Origin: an uncultured Lachnospiraceae bacterium
GTDB lineage: Bacteria > Bacillota > Clostridia > Lachnospirales > Lachnospiraceae
Reading direction: 5' to 3'
Length of the DNA stretch: 47,642 bases
NCBI GenBank assembly: GCA_949471785.1
Contig: CASWRE010000026.1
Location: 1-47,642 of the forward strand
Positions 15,997-24,804 of this stretch are shown here, piece by piece (positions within the stretch are counted from its first letter, which is position 1; each line of letters starts with the position of its first letter). The notes beneath the pieces are model-generated. The model ran no database searches and was not told the origin of the DNA. It saw only the letters and a program-made list of their open reading frames with translations. A program made the translations under genes and the position numbers.

Positions 15997-18573
15997 ATGG
16001 CAGAAGATTATATTCGGTCGGGAATGGATGGTCTCGACAGGAAACTGGATTATATTCGGTCGGGCGAAAATGTCGTATTTCGGGTGAAAGAGCCGGATCA
16101 TTTTCGTTTCTTTTCCGAGGGCCTTTTGAATGAGCAGATTGCAGAGGGGAAGAAGGTTCTGTATATTCGTTTCGGCAAAGATGAGCCGCTAACAAAGATC
16201 CGGGATGGCCTGGAGGTTCGGCAGGTGGATCCGGCGGAGGGGTTTGAGCTGTTTACGCTGGGCGTGCATGAGATTATTGAGGAGGCGGGTCCGGGGACGT
16301 TTTTTTTGTTTGACTGTCTCTCGGAACTGCAGATCGCCTGGTATTCGGATCTTATGATGGATAATTTTATTCGGGTGACCTGTCCTTTTATCCGGGAAGC
16401 GAAGTCCACCGCGATTTATCCGGTTACTCACGGCGTTCATTCCTATGATTCCATTTCGCGGATTCGGGAGTCGGTGCAGGTTTTTCTGGATGTGTTCTTT
16501 TCCGGGACCTGCTATTATCTGACGCCGCTGAAAGTGGAAAACCGTTATCATGGCGAGATGTTCCTGACGCACCGGATTGATCTGGATAAAAGCTTTCATC
16601 CCATGACCTATTCCACATCTCTCAGCCGGTATTATACGGTTCTCGACGAGGCCGGGGCGGGAGAGCAGATGCAGGATTCCTGGGAGGATTTCTTCCTGAA
16701 GATGCGTCTGGGACTGGCGGAAGGCAATCTGAAGCAGGAAGATCTGGACAAGATGTGCGGCATGATGACCACCAAGGATAAGAAGATCCGTAAGCTGATC
16801 CGTCAGCATTTTACCGCCAGGGATTATATGACGGTCAAAGCACGTATGGTGGGCACGGGCATGATCGGCGGGAAAGCCTGTGGTATGCTTCTGGCCCGCA
16901 AATTTGTCCGGGAATTCTGTCCCAGGGCCAGACAGCATCTGGAGCCTCACGATTCCTATTACATAGCCTCGGATATCTACTATACCTATATCATCCATAA
17001 CGATTGCTGGCGTTTGTGGATGTATCAGAAAAGGCATCCGGAGGACCGGAGGGCGGCGGACCGGCTCAGAGAAAAGCTGCTGACGGGAATTTTCCCCGGC
17101 AATATCCGCAGGCAGTTTAAACGGGTGCTGGATTACTTCGGCACCTGTCCGGTCATCGTGCGCTCCAGCAGCTTTCTGGAGGACGGGTTCGGCAATGCCT
17201 TTGCGGGGAAATATGAGTCGGTGTTCTGCGTGAATGCAGGTTCTCTGGAGGATCGGATGGCATTTTTCCAGGATGCGGTGAGGACGGTGTATGCCAGCAC
17301 CATGTCGCCCTCCGCGCTGGAATACCGCAAAGTGCGGGGACTGCTGGAAAAGGATGAGCAGATGGCGCTGCTGGTGCAGCGGGTATCCGGTTCCCGGTGG
17401 GGACAGTATTATTTTCCCATGGCGGCGGGGGTGGGGTATTCTTATAACAGCTATCCCTGGAGCCGGGAGCTGGACCCGAAAGCGGGCATGATCCGGATCG
17501 TGGTAGGCCTGGGGACTCGGGCCGTGGACCGGACGCCGGGAGACTATCCGCGTCTGGTTAATCTGGACCGCCCTCTGCTTACGCCATTTTCTACGGTGTC
17601 CGACCGCCACAGGTTCTCCCAGCACCGTATGGATATACTGGATCTGGAGAAAAACGAGCTGAGAAACTATCCTGTGGAGGAAATGGTCCCGCTGATTCCC
17701 CAGTGGCAGCGGAAATATATGTTTTCCCATGACAGGGACGCGGAAAGAATGTTCCGGGACAGGGGGATTTTCAGGGATATTTTATTTGCCGACTGCGAAA
17801 AACTGATCAAAGATCAGGAGTTTATTGACTGTATGCAGGAGATTTTGTCGACGCTGCAGGAGCATTACGGAAAAGCGGTGGATATTGAATATACGGTCAA
17901 CTTCTCGGAGACGGGCGAATTCCAGATTAATATCCTCCAGTGCCGTCCTCTCCACACGGGCGGAAACGAGACGGTGGCCATACCGGCATGCGAGAAGGAA
18001 AATACGTTTTTCCATATCACGAAAAACGTGATGGGCGCGTCAAGGGAACAGAAAATCGACGTGATCGTGTATGTGGACCCTTTCACGTATTATAATTTCC
18101 CCTACGCCAAAAAGCCCCATATAGCCAGGGCCATCGGCAGGGTCAACCGTTATTTTGAGGGCAAAGGCAAAAACATGCTGCTGATTACGCCGGGGCGGAT
18201 CGGGACGTCCTCGCCGGAGCTGGGCGTGCCGGTGGCTTACGCCGAGATCAGCCATTTCTCAGCGATTATGGAAGTGGCTTACAGCAAAGCGGGATATATG
18301 CCGGAGCTGTCCTTCGGCAGCCATATGTTCCAGGATCTGGTAGAAGCCGATATCCTCTATATCGCCTGTATGGAGAAGGCCGAGACGATTCACTATGATC
18401 CGGGATTTCTGGAAGAAGCCGATGAGATCGGCGGCGAAATGCTGGAGGAGGCCGTGAGGGATGTGCTGAAAGTATATGACGTCTCGCAAAAAGAAGTGAC
18501 GCTCTGTATGGACGCCCTGAGCAGAGAAGTAATCTGTATGAAAAGAAAGAAAGTTTCGCGCCATACACGGTAA
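15997..18573 (+). CDS. PEP-synthase/PPDK-like protein without a swivelling His domain
   Basis: 858 residues from ATG 15997, six bases after a GAGG site; the longer frame begins at a TTG inside the previous stop region. Residues about 1-230 form an alpha/beta domain reminiscent of RecA/KaiC-like folds but with no clear Walker A loop. The centre carries the PEP/pyruvate-binding ATP-grasp signature: GMIGGKACGMLLA, then CPVIVRSSSFLEDGFGNAF near residue 380, and QINILQCRPLH near 650. Near 735 LLITPGRIGTSSPELGV is typical of a PPDK-like subgroup. The phosphohistidine swivel domain of true PEP synthase is not recognisable, and the protein ends without the PEP-binding barrel. It may phosphorylate or bind another substrate. 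Last gene of the glycerate operon, closed by a terminator. Confidence 0.78.
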   Translation: MAEDYIRSGMDGLDRKLDYIRSGENVVFRVKEPDHFRFFSEGLLNEQIAEGKKVLYIRFGKDEPLTKIRDGLEVRQVDPAEGFELFTLGVHEIIEEAGPGTFFLFDCLSELQIAWYSDLMMDNFIRVTCPFIREAKSTAIYPVTHGVHSYDSISRIRESVQVFLDVFFSGTCYYLTPLKVENRYHGEMFLTHRIDLDKSFHPMTYSTSLSRYYTVLDEAGAGEQMQDSWEDFFLKMRLGLAEGNLKQEDLDKMCGMMTTKDKKIRKLIRQHFTARDYMTVKARMVGTGMIGGKACGMLLARKFVREFCPRARQHLEPHDSYYIASDIYYTYIIHNDCWRLWMYQKRHPEDRRAADRLREKLLTGIFPGNIRRQFKRVLDYFGTCPVIVRSSSFLEDGFGNAFAGKYESVFCVNAGSLEDRMAFFQDAVRTVYASTMSPSALEYRKVRGLLEKDEQMALLVQRVSGSRWGQYYFPMAAGVGYSYNSYPWSRELDPKAGMIRIVVGLGTRAVDRTPGDYPRLVNLDRPLLTPFSTVSDRHRFSQHRMDILDLEKNELRNYPVEEMVPLIPQWQRKYMFSHDRDAERMFRDRGIFRDILFADCEKLIKDQEFIDCMQEILSTLQEHYGKAVDIEYTVNFSETGEFQINILQCRPLHTGGNETVAIPACEKENTFFHITKNVMGASREQKIDVIVYVDPFTYYNFPYAKKPHIARAIGRVNRYFEGKGKNMLLITPGRIGTSSPELGVPVAYAEISHFSAIMEVAYSKAGYMPELSFGSHMFQDLVEADILYIACMEKAETIHYDPGFLEEADEIGGEMLEEAVRDVLKVYDVSQKEVTLCMDALSREVICMKRKKVSRHTR

Positions 18574-18596
18574 AAAATATATGTATTCACGAAAAG

Positions 18597-18628
18597 CAAC
18601 GGCTTTACGCAGGGGCCGTTGTTTTTTT
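18597..18628 (+). terminator. Rho-independent terminator after the PEP-synthase-like gene
   Basis: CAACGGC (18597-18603) pairs with GCCGTTG (18615-18621), followed by seven T (18622-18628). It closes the operon that begins at the 11052 promoter. Confidence 0.85.
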
Positions 18629-18680
18629 GCGGTTTTAAGGCGCTGCGTGTGGCCGTCGGCTCGGATAACGCGGGGGTGGG

Positions 18681-18702
18681 TTTTACATTTCTTTTACATT
18701 TC
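18681..18702 (+). promoter_or_regulatory. Tandem 11-bp direct repeat, candidate response-regulator site
   Basis: TTTTACATTTC occurs twice head to tail with no gap (18681-18691 and 18692-18702). Direct repeats one helical turn apart, just upstream of a poor -35 box, are the usual binding pattern of OmpR/PhoB-family activators. No such regulator is encoded in this window. Confidence 0.6.
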
Positions 18703-18707
18703 TGTGA

Positions 18708-18736
18708 TGACTCGAACATGGTTCCTCCGTTATACT
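18708..18736 (+). promoter_or_regulatory. Candidate activator-dependent promoter
   Basis: TATACT (18731-18736) is a good -10 box. The hexamer 17 bases upstream, TGACTC, is a poor -35, as expected when an activator bound at 18681-18702 recruits polymerase. It lies about 70 bases before the first lipoprotein gene. Confidence 0.45.
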
Positions 18737-18803
18737 CTTTCCAGAAAAGGACAGATTAAATCACAGAAAAAATGAACGAACAAAGTAACGGGAGGATGAC
18801 CAT

Positions 18804-20315
18804 ATGAAGCGAAGCAGAAAGACAGCCTGTCTGTGCGCTGTAACGCTGTTGCTGACGGGCTGCGCGAAGTCGCCGGAAAACGACATTGTGACCAGAAAAA
18901 ATACGGAAGCCCTTGTCAGTAAAGCTACAGAAACGGACGAGACCCGGAAAACCCTGGCCGAGAATAAAGAACAGCCGCCGGAGCATTACACCTGGAGCTA
19001 TGACAACAGCGCCGGTACGCTGCATCTTACGGTTGAGGCGGATGTAGAGCTGCCGGAGGCCGAAACGATTCCCATGTACCGCTTAAGCTGCACCGGTTTT
19101 ACCCAGGAACAGGTGACGGGCCTTTACGACTATCTGTTCCAGGGCAGGGAGACCTGGAAACGGGAGGGCGAGAGCCGCACAAAAGCCGACTGTGAAAAAG
19201 AAATCGTGGAGGCCAGAAGGCATCTGGAAGAGATCAGGCAGGAGACAGACGACAGGCCGGAGGAAGAGAGGGAACAGGTGCTTGAGTACAATCAGCAGTT
19301 TTTGGATGAGCTGCTGGCCGAGTACGAGACGCTGCCGGAGGAGAGCCAGGAGAGAAAGGTACCCGTGGACTCTACGCTGGTGGAGGTAACTTCTTCGGTG
19401 GCAGATGCGGACGGCCAATCCCGGGATGAGGTATCTATGGGCCTGATGTGTGAAAGTGATGCGGGAGACCTGTTTTCAGTTAATAATTCGCCGGTAAATT
19501 CCCCGGGCTGGCCCGGCCTTTATTATGAGAAGGAAGGAAAATATCGTTATGATCAGGATATTATGGACGCCGTGACTCCCCAGGAGGCAGACGAGAAAAA
19601 GTCGCCGGATCTGCCCTACACCTATGAGGAGGCCAAAGCCCTGGCAGACGAAGTGCCGAAGGCTATGGGTATTGACGCGGAACTGGTGCAGACGGGGTTG
19701 ATCGAAGGGTATATACAGACCGGCGCGGATACGGGCAGTAAAGAAGATGTGACTACGGAATCCGCCGGCGCCTATACCGCCTTCCAGTTCCAGTATGCCC
19801 GGGTGGTGGACGGTACGCCTGTAGCGACTACTTCGTCCAATTATGTCTCCGACGACGAGACGGCGCTGATTTGGCCTTATGAAACGATTACCATCCTGGT
19901 TTCGGAGGTGGGCATACAGCAGATCCAATGGGATTCCCCTGTGGCCGTAAACGAGTCGGTGGCCAATGATGTGCCGATTCTGCCTTTTGAGGAGGCGAAA
20001 GCCGTCTTTGAGGAACTGGCGCCCCTGGCCCATGAAGGGAAAATCGAGCAGCATTCGGATCAGGATGTTTCCGTGTCCATGGACGTCCATGTCAATCAGG
20101 TGCGTTTGAGCCTGATGCGGGTGAAAAATGACGGCAGTAAGCGGGAAGGGCTGTATGTGCCGGCCTGGATTTTCTACGGCACGGAGACGACGAATTACAA
20201 TTACAAAGATCCCGGGCTGGACGGTAATGAGCCCTCTACGGAATCTACGCCGTGGATCGTCCTGGCGGTGAACGCCGTGGACGGCACGGTGATCGATCAG
20301 ATCGAAGGATATTGA
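18804..20315 (+). CDS. Lipoprotein, paralogue 1 of a tandem pair
   Basis: 503 residues with a bacterial lipoprotein signal: basic MKRSRK, hydrophobic core, and lipobox LTGC with Cys20 as the lipidated residue. The mature protein is acidic and begins AKSPENDIVTRKNTEALV. A predicted helical segment rich in Glu and Arg lies around residues 120-185, and two later segments contain PYTYEEAKALADEV and PILPFEEAKAVFEELAP, suggesting two related helical/beta modules. It is anchored on the outer face of the membrane. Function not recognised; it looks like an uncharacterised clostridial lipoprotein family. First gene of the envelope operon, with GGGAGG before ATG 18804. The neighbouring gene is a clear paralogue. 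Confidence 0.85.
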   Translation: MKRSRKTACLCAVTLLLTGCAKSPENDIVTRKNTEALVSKATETDETRKTLAENKEQPPEHYTWSYDNSAGTLHLTVEADVELPEAETIPMYRLSCTGFTQEQVTGLYDYLFQGRETWKREGESRTKADCEKEIVEARRHLEEIRQETDDRPEEEREQVLEYNQQFLDELLAEYETLPEESQERKVPVDSTLVEVTSSVADADGQSRDEVSMGLMCESDAGDLFSVNNSPVNSPGWPGLYYEKEGKYRYDQDIMDAVTPQEADEKKSPDLPYTYEEAKALADEVPKAMGIDAELVQTGLIEGYIQTGADTGSKEDVTTESAGAYTAFQFQYARVVDGTPVATTSSNYVSDDETALIWPYETITILVSEVGIQQIQWDSPVAVNESVANDVPILPFEEAKAVFEELAPLAHEGKIEQHSDQDVSVSMDVHVNQVRLSLMRVKNDGSKREGLYVPAWIFYGTETTNYNYKDPGLDGNEPSTESTPWIVLAVNAVDGTVIDQIEGY

Positions 20316-20332
20316 CAGAGGAGGAGAATACA

Positions 20333-21838
20333 ATGAGAAAGAGAAAAACTGCCTGTATATGCGCCGCCGCTCTTTTGCTGGCGGGCTGCGCGAAATCACC
20401 GGAAAACGATATCGTGATCCAGAAAAATACAGAGGCCCTGGTCAGCAAAGCGGAGCAGGAAGAGGAGAACCGGAAGCCCCTGGCCGAGAATAAGGAGCAG
20501 GCGCCGGAACGGTATACCTGGAGTTATGACAATAAAGACGGTACTTTGCATGTGGAAGCCGACGCGGACGTCACGCTGCCGGAGGCCGAAACGATTCCCA
20601 TGTACCGCTTAAGCTGCACCGGTTTTTCCCAGGAGGAGGTGACCGGCATATATGACTATTTGTTCCAGGGGCGGGAAACGTATACCGTGGAAGGGAGCGA
20701 TTTCACGAAAGAAAAATGCGAAGAGCGGATCGTGAAGCTAAGGCGCCGGCTGGAGGAACTGGAGCAGGATACGGAAAATGACCCCGAATATATCGAACAG
20801 GAAAAGCAAACGGCCCAGATGGAGATCGACGATCTGACGGCCCAATATGACAGCCTGCCGGAAGAGAGCCAGATCAGGAAGATACCGGTGGATTCCACCC
20901 TGACGGACAAAACCTGGCAAGTCTTAAGAGGGGAGGAGAGCGTTGAGGAGACGTATCTCGGCCTGGACTGCCAGAGCGATCAGAATGATTTTCTGGCCGT
21001 AAATAATACGCCGGTGGATTCCCCGGGCTGGCCCAATCTGTCCTATCGGAAACAGGGAAAATACAACTATATGCCGGACGGGGGAATTACGGTAACGCCC
21101 CAGGAAGCGGACGAGAAGAAATCCGCGGAGCTGACGTATTCCTATGAAGAGGCTAAATCCCTGGCGGACGGTGTGTTCGCGGCGGCGGGTGTGGAGGTGA
21201 ATCTGGTGGAGGCAAAGCTGTTGACCGGCTATACCGAGAGCGGCAGCGAGGAAGACGACACGCTCTCCATTGACCAGAGCGATGATTATACGGCTTTTCG
21301 TTTTTATTATACCCGCGTCGTGGACGGTACGCCCGTGGCGGCCACCACATCTTCCGAGGTTCCGGATGATGATACGGCGCTGACCTGGCCCTATGAAAAG
21401 ATCACCGTGGACGTCACGGAGGCAGGCATACAACAGGTCGACTGGGATTCCCCCGTGGCCCTGAATGAGACGGTGGCCAATGACGTGCCCATCCTCTCCT
21501 TTGACGACGCGAAAGCCGTTTTTGAGGAGCTGGCGCCCCTGTCCCATGAGGGGGAGTTGGAGCGCTTTTCGGATGAGTACACAAGCGCAAAGATGGACAT
21601 AAAAGTGACTCAGGTGCGTCTCGGCCTGATGCGGGTAAAAAATGACGGCAGTAAGCGGGAAGGGCTTTATGTGCCGACCTGGATCTTCTATGGTTCCAAG
21701 GCGATGACCTTCCACTCCGACTATCCGGAGATGGCGGAAGAAGAAAGAGACTGGACCAATGAAGAAGATACCCCCTGGATTGTCCTGGCGGTGAACGCGG
21801 TGGACGGCACGGTGATCGATCAGGTCGAGGGATATTGA
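20333..21838 (+). CDS. Lipoprotein, paralogue 2 of a tandem pair
   Basis: 501 residues from ATG 20333 behind GGAGGAG. The upstream part of the open frame lies inside paralogue 1 and is not used. The lipobox is LAGC with Cys19, and the mature start AKSPENDIV is identical to paralogue 1. Similarity runs end to end, including LPEAETIPMYRLSCTGF, the helical stretch before PEESQIRKIPVDSTL, EEAKSLADGV, and the last residues WIVLAVNAVDGTVIDQ. A run of 52 identical bases (20575-20626 against 19049-19100) shows recent duplication or gene conversion. It probably works with the transporter encoded downstream, as a substrate-binding, sensor or immunity lipoprotein. Its stop overlaps the next start (TGATG). 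Confidence 0.85.
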   Translation: MRKRKTACICAAALLLAGCAKSPENDIVIQKNTEALVSKAEQEEENRKPLAENKEQAPERYTWSYDNKDGTLHVEADADVTLPEAETIPMYRLSCTGFSQEEVTGIYDYLFQGRETYTVEGSDFTKEKCEERIVKLRRRLEELEQDTENDPEYIEQEKQTAQMEIDDLTAQYDSLPEESQIRKIPVDSTLTDKTWQVLRGEESVEETYLGLDCQSDQNDFLAVNNTPVDSPGWPNLSYRKQGKYNYMPDGGITVTPQEADEKKSAELTYSYEEAKSLADGVFAAAGVEVNLVEAKLLTGYTESGSEEDDTLSIDQSDDYTAFRFYYTRVVDGTPVAATTSSEVPDDDTALTWPYEKITVDVTEAGIQQVDWDSPVALNETVANDVPILSFDDAKAVFEELAPLSHEGELERFSDEYTSAKMDIKVTQVRLGLMRVKNDGSKREGLYVPTWIFYGSKAMTFHSDYPEMAEEERDWTNEEDTPWIVLAVNAVDGTVIDQVEGY

Positions 21839-22599
21839 TGGAAAAGTATGCGCCATACATCAAAAACAGTTTGTGTGAGAAAAAGTTTTTTGCGGCCGTC
21901 CTGGCGGCGGTGACGCTGGCCGGCGCAGCGGTATTCAACGATCTGCTGGAGGTATCCAGGGCAGAAGAACTGCTGGAATACGGTTATCACGGTACTCTTG
22001 TCTTAAAGGCCTGTTCAGGCAGCGTGTATCGTATTGCATTGCCGGTGATCTGTATGCTTCCCTGCTCCTTCTCCTGTGTGGATGAGGTAAAGAGCGGATT
22101 TATCAAGGAATACCTGCCCAGAACAGGGTACAAAAACTATATTGTGGGGAAAATTCTCGCTTGTATTCTGTCCGGCGGGCTGGTTCCGGTGTGCGGGGCG
22201 TGGATTTTCTACGGGGCGTCGGCTCTGGCTCTTACCCCCCTGGAGGCGGCGCTGGCAGAGGGGCAGACGGCGGAGGATTCTCTGACAAAACTGACGGTGT
22301 TGTGCGGTCTACTCTTTTTGAACGGGGCTTTGTGGGCGCTGGCGGGCATGGCTGCCGGGATGATGGGCGGGAACCGCTATATGGCCTGTGCCGCCCCTTT
22401 CATTATTTACTATATGCTGGTGATCCTGTGTGAGCGGTATCTGCCCCGGATCTATGTGTTGTATCCGGCAGTCTGGCTGAACCCGGCGGAGAAATGGCCC
22501 TTTAAAGAGGCAGGGCTTGCCATATGGCTGACGGAGCTTGTCATTTTCTCTGCCCTGCTCTTTGCCCGGTCTGCGGAAAGGAGACTTGGGAATTTATGA
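21838..22599 (+). CDS. ABC-2-like membrane protein (permease 1)
   Basis: 253 residues with about six predicted membrane segments, for example FAAVLAAVTLAGAAVF near the N-terminus, ILACILSGGLVPVCGAWIFY in the middle and LAIWLTELVIFSALLF at the end. The cytosolic loop VDEVKSGFIKEYLPRTGYKNYIVGK matches the pattern of ABC-2 permeases that move an export substrate or confer peptide resistance. Start ATG 21838 overlaps the lipoprotein stop, and the next gene starts inside this stop (ATGA), so permeases 1 and 2 are made together and probably form a heterodimer powered by the ATPase at 23780. Confidence 0.72.
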   Translation: MEKYAPYIKNSLCEKKFFAAVLAAVTLAGAAVFNDLLEVSRAEELLEYGYHGTLVLKACSGSVYRIALPVICMLPCSFSCVDEVKSGFIKEYLPRTGYKNYIVGKILACILSGGLVPVCGAWIFYGASALALTPLEAALAEGQTAEDSLTKLTVLCGLLFLNGALWALAGMAAGMMGGNRYMACAAPFIIYYMLVILCERYLPRIYVLYPAVWLNPAEKWPFKEAGLAIWLTELVIFSALLFARSAERRLGNL

Positions 22600-23486
22600 G
22601 ATTTTTACGTCAGAGTCTGGCGGTGGCCGGGTACAATTTCCGCCAGTGGGAGAGAAATCCCCGGGTCGTGATTACGTTTATGCTGGACTTTATCCTGTGC
22701 TTTCTGCTGTCGGATAAAGTGGTGGCTTTCGCGAAAGAACATGAAAAGACTACGCAGCTGGCCGAAGCCTTTGTGTGGACTTTCGGCAACAGTTCATCGA
22801 TTCTGTTGACCTCGGCGCTGCTGATCCTGCTGTTTGCGGATATGCCTTTTCTGACCTCCGGCACGCCCTTTTATCTGGTGCGGATCAATCGAAGGGTCTG
22901 GGTGGCGGGGCAGGCCCTTTATGTGACGGCGGCTACGGGGCTGTATATGGCCTTTACCTTTTTGTCCACGGTGGCGCTGTGTATGAGAAATTCTTTTCCC
23001 GGGGATAAATGGAGCCCCACAGCGGTGATCCTGGGCTATCAGGGCTCCAATGTGGTGCTGCCTGCCTCCCTGAAAGTGATGGAAGCCACCACGCCCTACC
23101 GGTGCGCGGCCGTTATCTTCTTTCTGATGCTCCTGTATGCGCTGGTTCTGGTGTTTCTGATGCTGGTATTCTCTCTGTATAAAGGGCAGGCGGCCGGAGT
23201 GGTCAGCGCTTTTGTGTTTACCATATATGGGATTTTGCTGGACCCCAATACGTTTATGAAGCTTTTTAACCTGACGGATGCGGAGCGTTACAAAGCCAAT
23301 GTGGCGGTAGGCTGGCTGTCGCCGCTGAACCATGCCACCTACGCCATGCATAATTTCGGCCATGACCTTCTGCCTACGCTGCCCCAGACCGGGACGGTGC
23401 TGGGCGTGATCCTGGTCTTTCTGGGAATTACGGCGTGGCGGATGATGCAAAACTATAATTTTTCCTTTACGGGGACGGAAATGTAA
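22596..23486 (+). CDS. ABC-2-like membrane protein (permease 2)
   Basis: 296 residues from ATG 22596, which overlaps the previous stop by 4 bases and follows GGAAAGGAGA. The longer frame has no ribosome site. About six membrane segments are visible, including VITFMLDFILCFLLSD, ILLTSALLILLFADMPF, a pair around AAVIFFLMLLYALVLVFLM, and LGVILVFLGITAWRMM at the C-terminus. The ETFLxxG-type signature of classical ABC-2 proteins is not obvious, so the family label rests on topology and context. Its stop is followed after 8 bases by a MITE-like element that separates it from the ATPase gene. Confidence 0.7.
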   Translation: MRFLRQSLAVAGYNFRQWERNPRVVITFMLDFILCFLLSDKVVAFAKEHEKTTQLAEAFVWTFGNSSSILLTSALLILLFADMPFLTSGTPFYLVRINRRVWVAGQALYVTAATGLYMAFTFLSTVALCMRNSFPGDKWSPTAVILGYQGSNVVLPASLKVMEATTPYRCAAVIFFLMLLYALVLVFLMLVFSLYKGQAAGVVSAFVFTIYGILLDPNTFMKLFNLTDAERYKANVAVGWLSPLNHATYAMHNFGHDLLPTLPQTGTVLGVILVFLGITAWRMMQNYNFSFTGTEM

Positions 23487-23494
23487 GTTTCGTC

Positions 23495-23730
23495 GTAACT
23501 GTTCAGTACCTTCACAGTTACGATGCAAAATCTAATTAAAATGTCTACGCTTCGCTTCGGTCGGCGCTAAGCGAACGTCCACTGGACGTTCAGCGCCCTG
23601 CGGCGATGGGGTTCTGAGCGCCAGTGGCGCTCGTTAAGAACCGACCGGAACGAAGTGAAGACTTTTGCACACTTGAATCATGTTTTTACGGCCTCAGCAG
23701 CAAGTGCTTCGGCCTGTACTGAACAGTTAC
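23495..23730. mobile_element. MITE-like element with 15-bp terminal inverted repeats
   Basis: GTAACTGTTCAGTAC (23495-23509) is exactly repeated in inverted form at 23716-23730. TTTCGTC flanks both sides (23488-23494 and 23732-23738, one base offset on the right), as expected for a target duplication. The interior has no gene but several nested palindromes: GAACGTCCA/TGGACGTTC inside a GGCGCT/AGCGCC stem, GAGCGCCA/TGGCGCTC inside GGTTCT/AGAACC, and a left-end hairpin GTAACTGT/ACAGTTAC. The RNA could fold into a large multi-arm structure between permease and ATPase genes. Confidence 0.6.
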
Positions 23731-23779
23731 TTTTCGTCATAAAAGGTGGAAAATATTTCTCTGGGGAGATGGGATACAG

Positions 23780-24745
23780 ATGAATGACATAGGAAATAAA
23801 GCGGCGGAGTACTGCATCGTGGTGGACCATGTGAGCAAAGCCTTCGGGGAGGAACAGGTATTAAAAGATGTGAATCGCAGTTTTACCCGCGGAAAGATCC
23901 ACGGTATCGTGGGCAATAACGGCAGCGGCAAGACGGTGCTGATGAAGTGCATCGTGGGCTTCCTGCATCCCGACAGCGGAGGCATTCTGGTGGAGGGACG
24001 CCGGGTGGGCCGGGATATGGATTTCCCCGATAATCTGGGGATCATCATTGAAACGCCGGGCTTTCTGCCCAACCGCACCGGGGTAAAGAATCTGCAGCTT
24101 CTGGCGGATCTGCGAAAAAAGATCCGTTTACCGGAAATCAAAGAGAGTATCCGCCGGGTGGGACTGGACCCGGATATGAAAAAAAACGTGGGGAAATATT
24201 CCCTGGGGATGCGCCAGCGGCTGGGCATAGCCCAGGCCATCATGGAAGATCCGCAGATCCTGATCCTTGACGAGCCTTTCAACGGACTGGATAAGGCGGT
24301 GACCGAAAATATGCGCCGTCTGCTTCTGGAACTCAAAGGAGAAGGCAAGACGATCCTGCTGGCCAGTCATAATCAGGCCGATATCGACCGGCTCTGCGAT
24401 ACTGTGTGTGAGATGGATGCGGGAATCATGACGATGATCCGGGAGGATGCGGGCGAGCAGAAGCTTTTGCCGGAAATTGCGGGGAACAGGGAATATACAG
24501 AGGCGCTGATACCCGAGCTGGATCTGCTGGATAATGCCGCTATCCTGCTGACCTGCCAGGGTGTGGGAAGACAGGAGCGCAGGCAGATAGCAGAACGGGT
24601 CCTGGCCCGGCTGGGTCTGTCCGGCGTACGTCATGCCAAACCGTCTATGGTGACGGAGAAACAGCGGGGACTCGTTATGGAAGCCAGAGAACTGGCAAGG
24701 CGGGAATATGGCTGTTCCCAGACGGCAGAGGGAAACTCTGATTGA
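23780..24745 (+). CDS. ABC transporter ATP-binding protein
   Basis: 321 residues. The first ~215 are a standard ABC ATPase: Walker A GNNGSGKTVL near residue 52, signature YSLGMRQRLGIA near 134, Walker B ILILDEPFNGLD near 157, and the switch His in LLASHNQ near 193. A C-terminal extension of about 100 residues (from near 220) is not part of the core; it ends in AKPSMVTEKQRGLVMEARE and may contact the permeases. It probably energises the two membrane proteins encoded just upstream. ATG 23780 follows GGGGAGATGGG. The gene is separated from permease 2 by the MITE-like element yet keeps the same direction. Confidence 0.88.
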   Translation: MNDIGNKAAEYCIVVDHVSKAFGEEQVLKDVNRSFTRGKIHGIVGNNGSGKTVLMKCIVGFLHPDSGGILVEGRRVGRDMDFPDNLGIIIETPGFLPNRTGVKNLQLLADLRKKIRLPEIKESIRRVGLDPDMKKNVGKYSLGMRQRLGIAQAIMEDPQILILDEPFNGLDKAVTENMRRLLLELKGEGKTILLASHNQADIDRLCDTVCEMDAGIMTMIREDAGEQKLLPEIAGNREYTEALIPELDLLDNAAILLTCQGVGRQERRQIAERVLARLGLSGVRHAKPSMVTEKQRGLVMEARELARREYGCSQTAEGNSD

Positions 24746-24804
24746 GGTTTTACAAAAGGAAATAAGATAGCGGCGAAGGCCGGTAAAAGAAAGGGTGTGC
24801 TGAG

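Noticed and set aside
16189..17730. Minus-strand open frame of about 513 codons
   Set aside because: Lies wholly opposite the PEP-synthase-like gene, whose motifs are intact; judged a codon-bias artefact.
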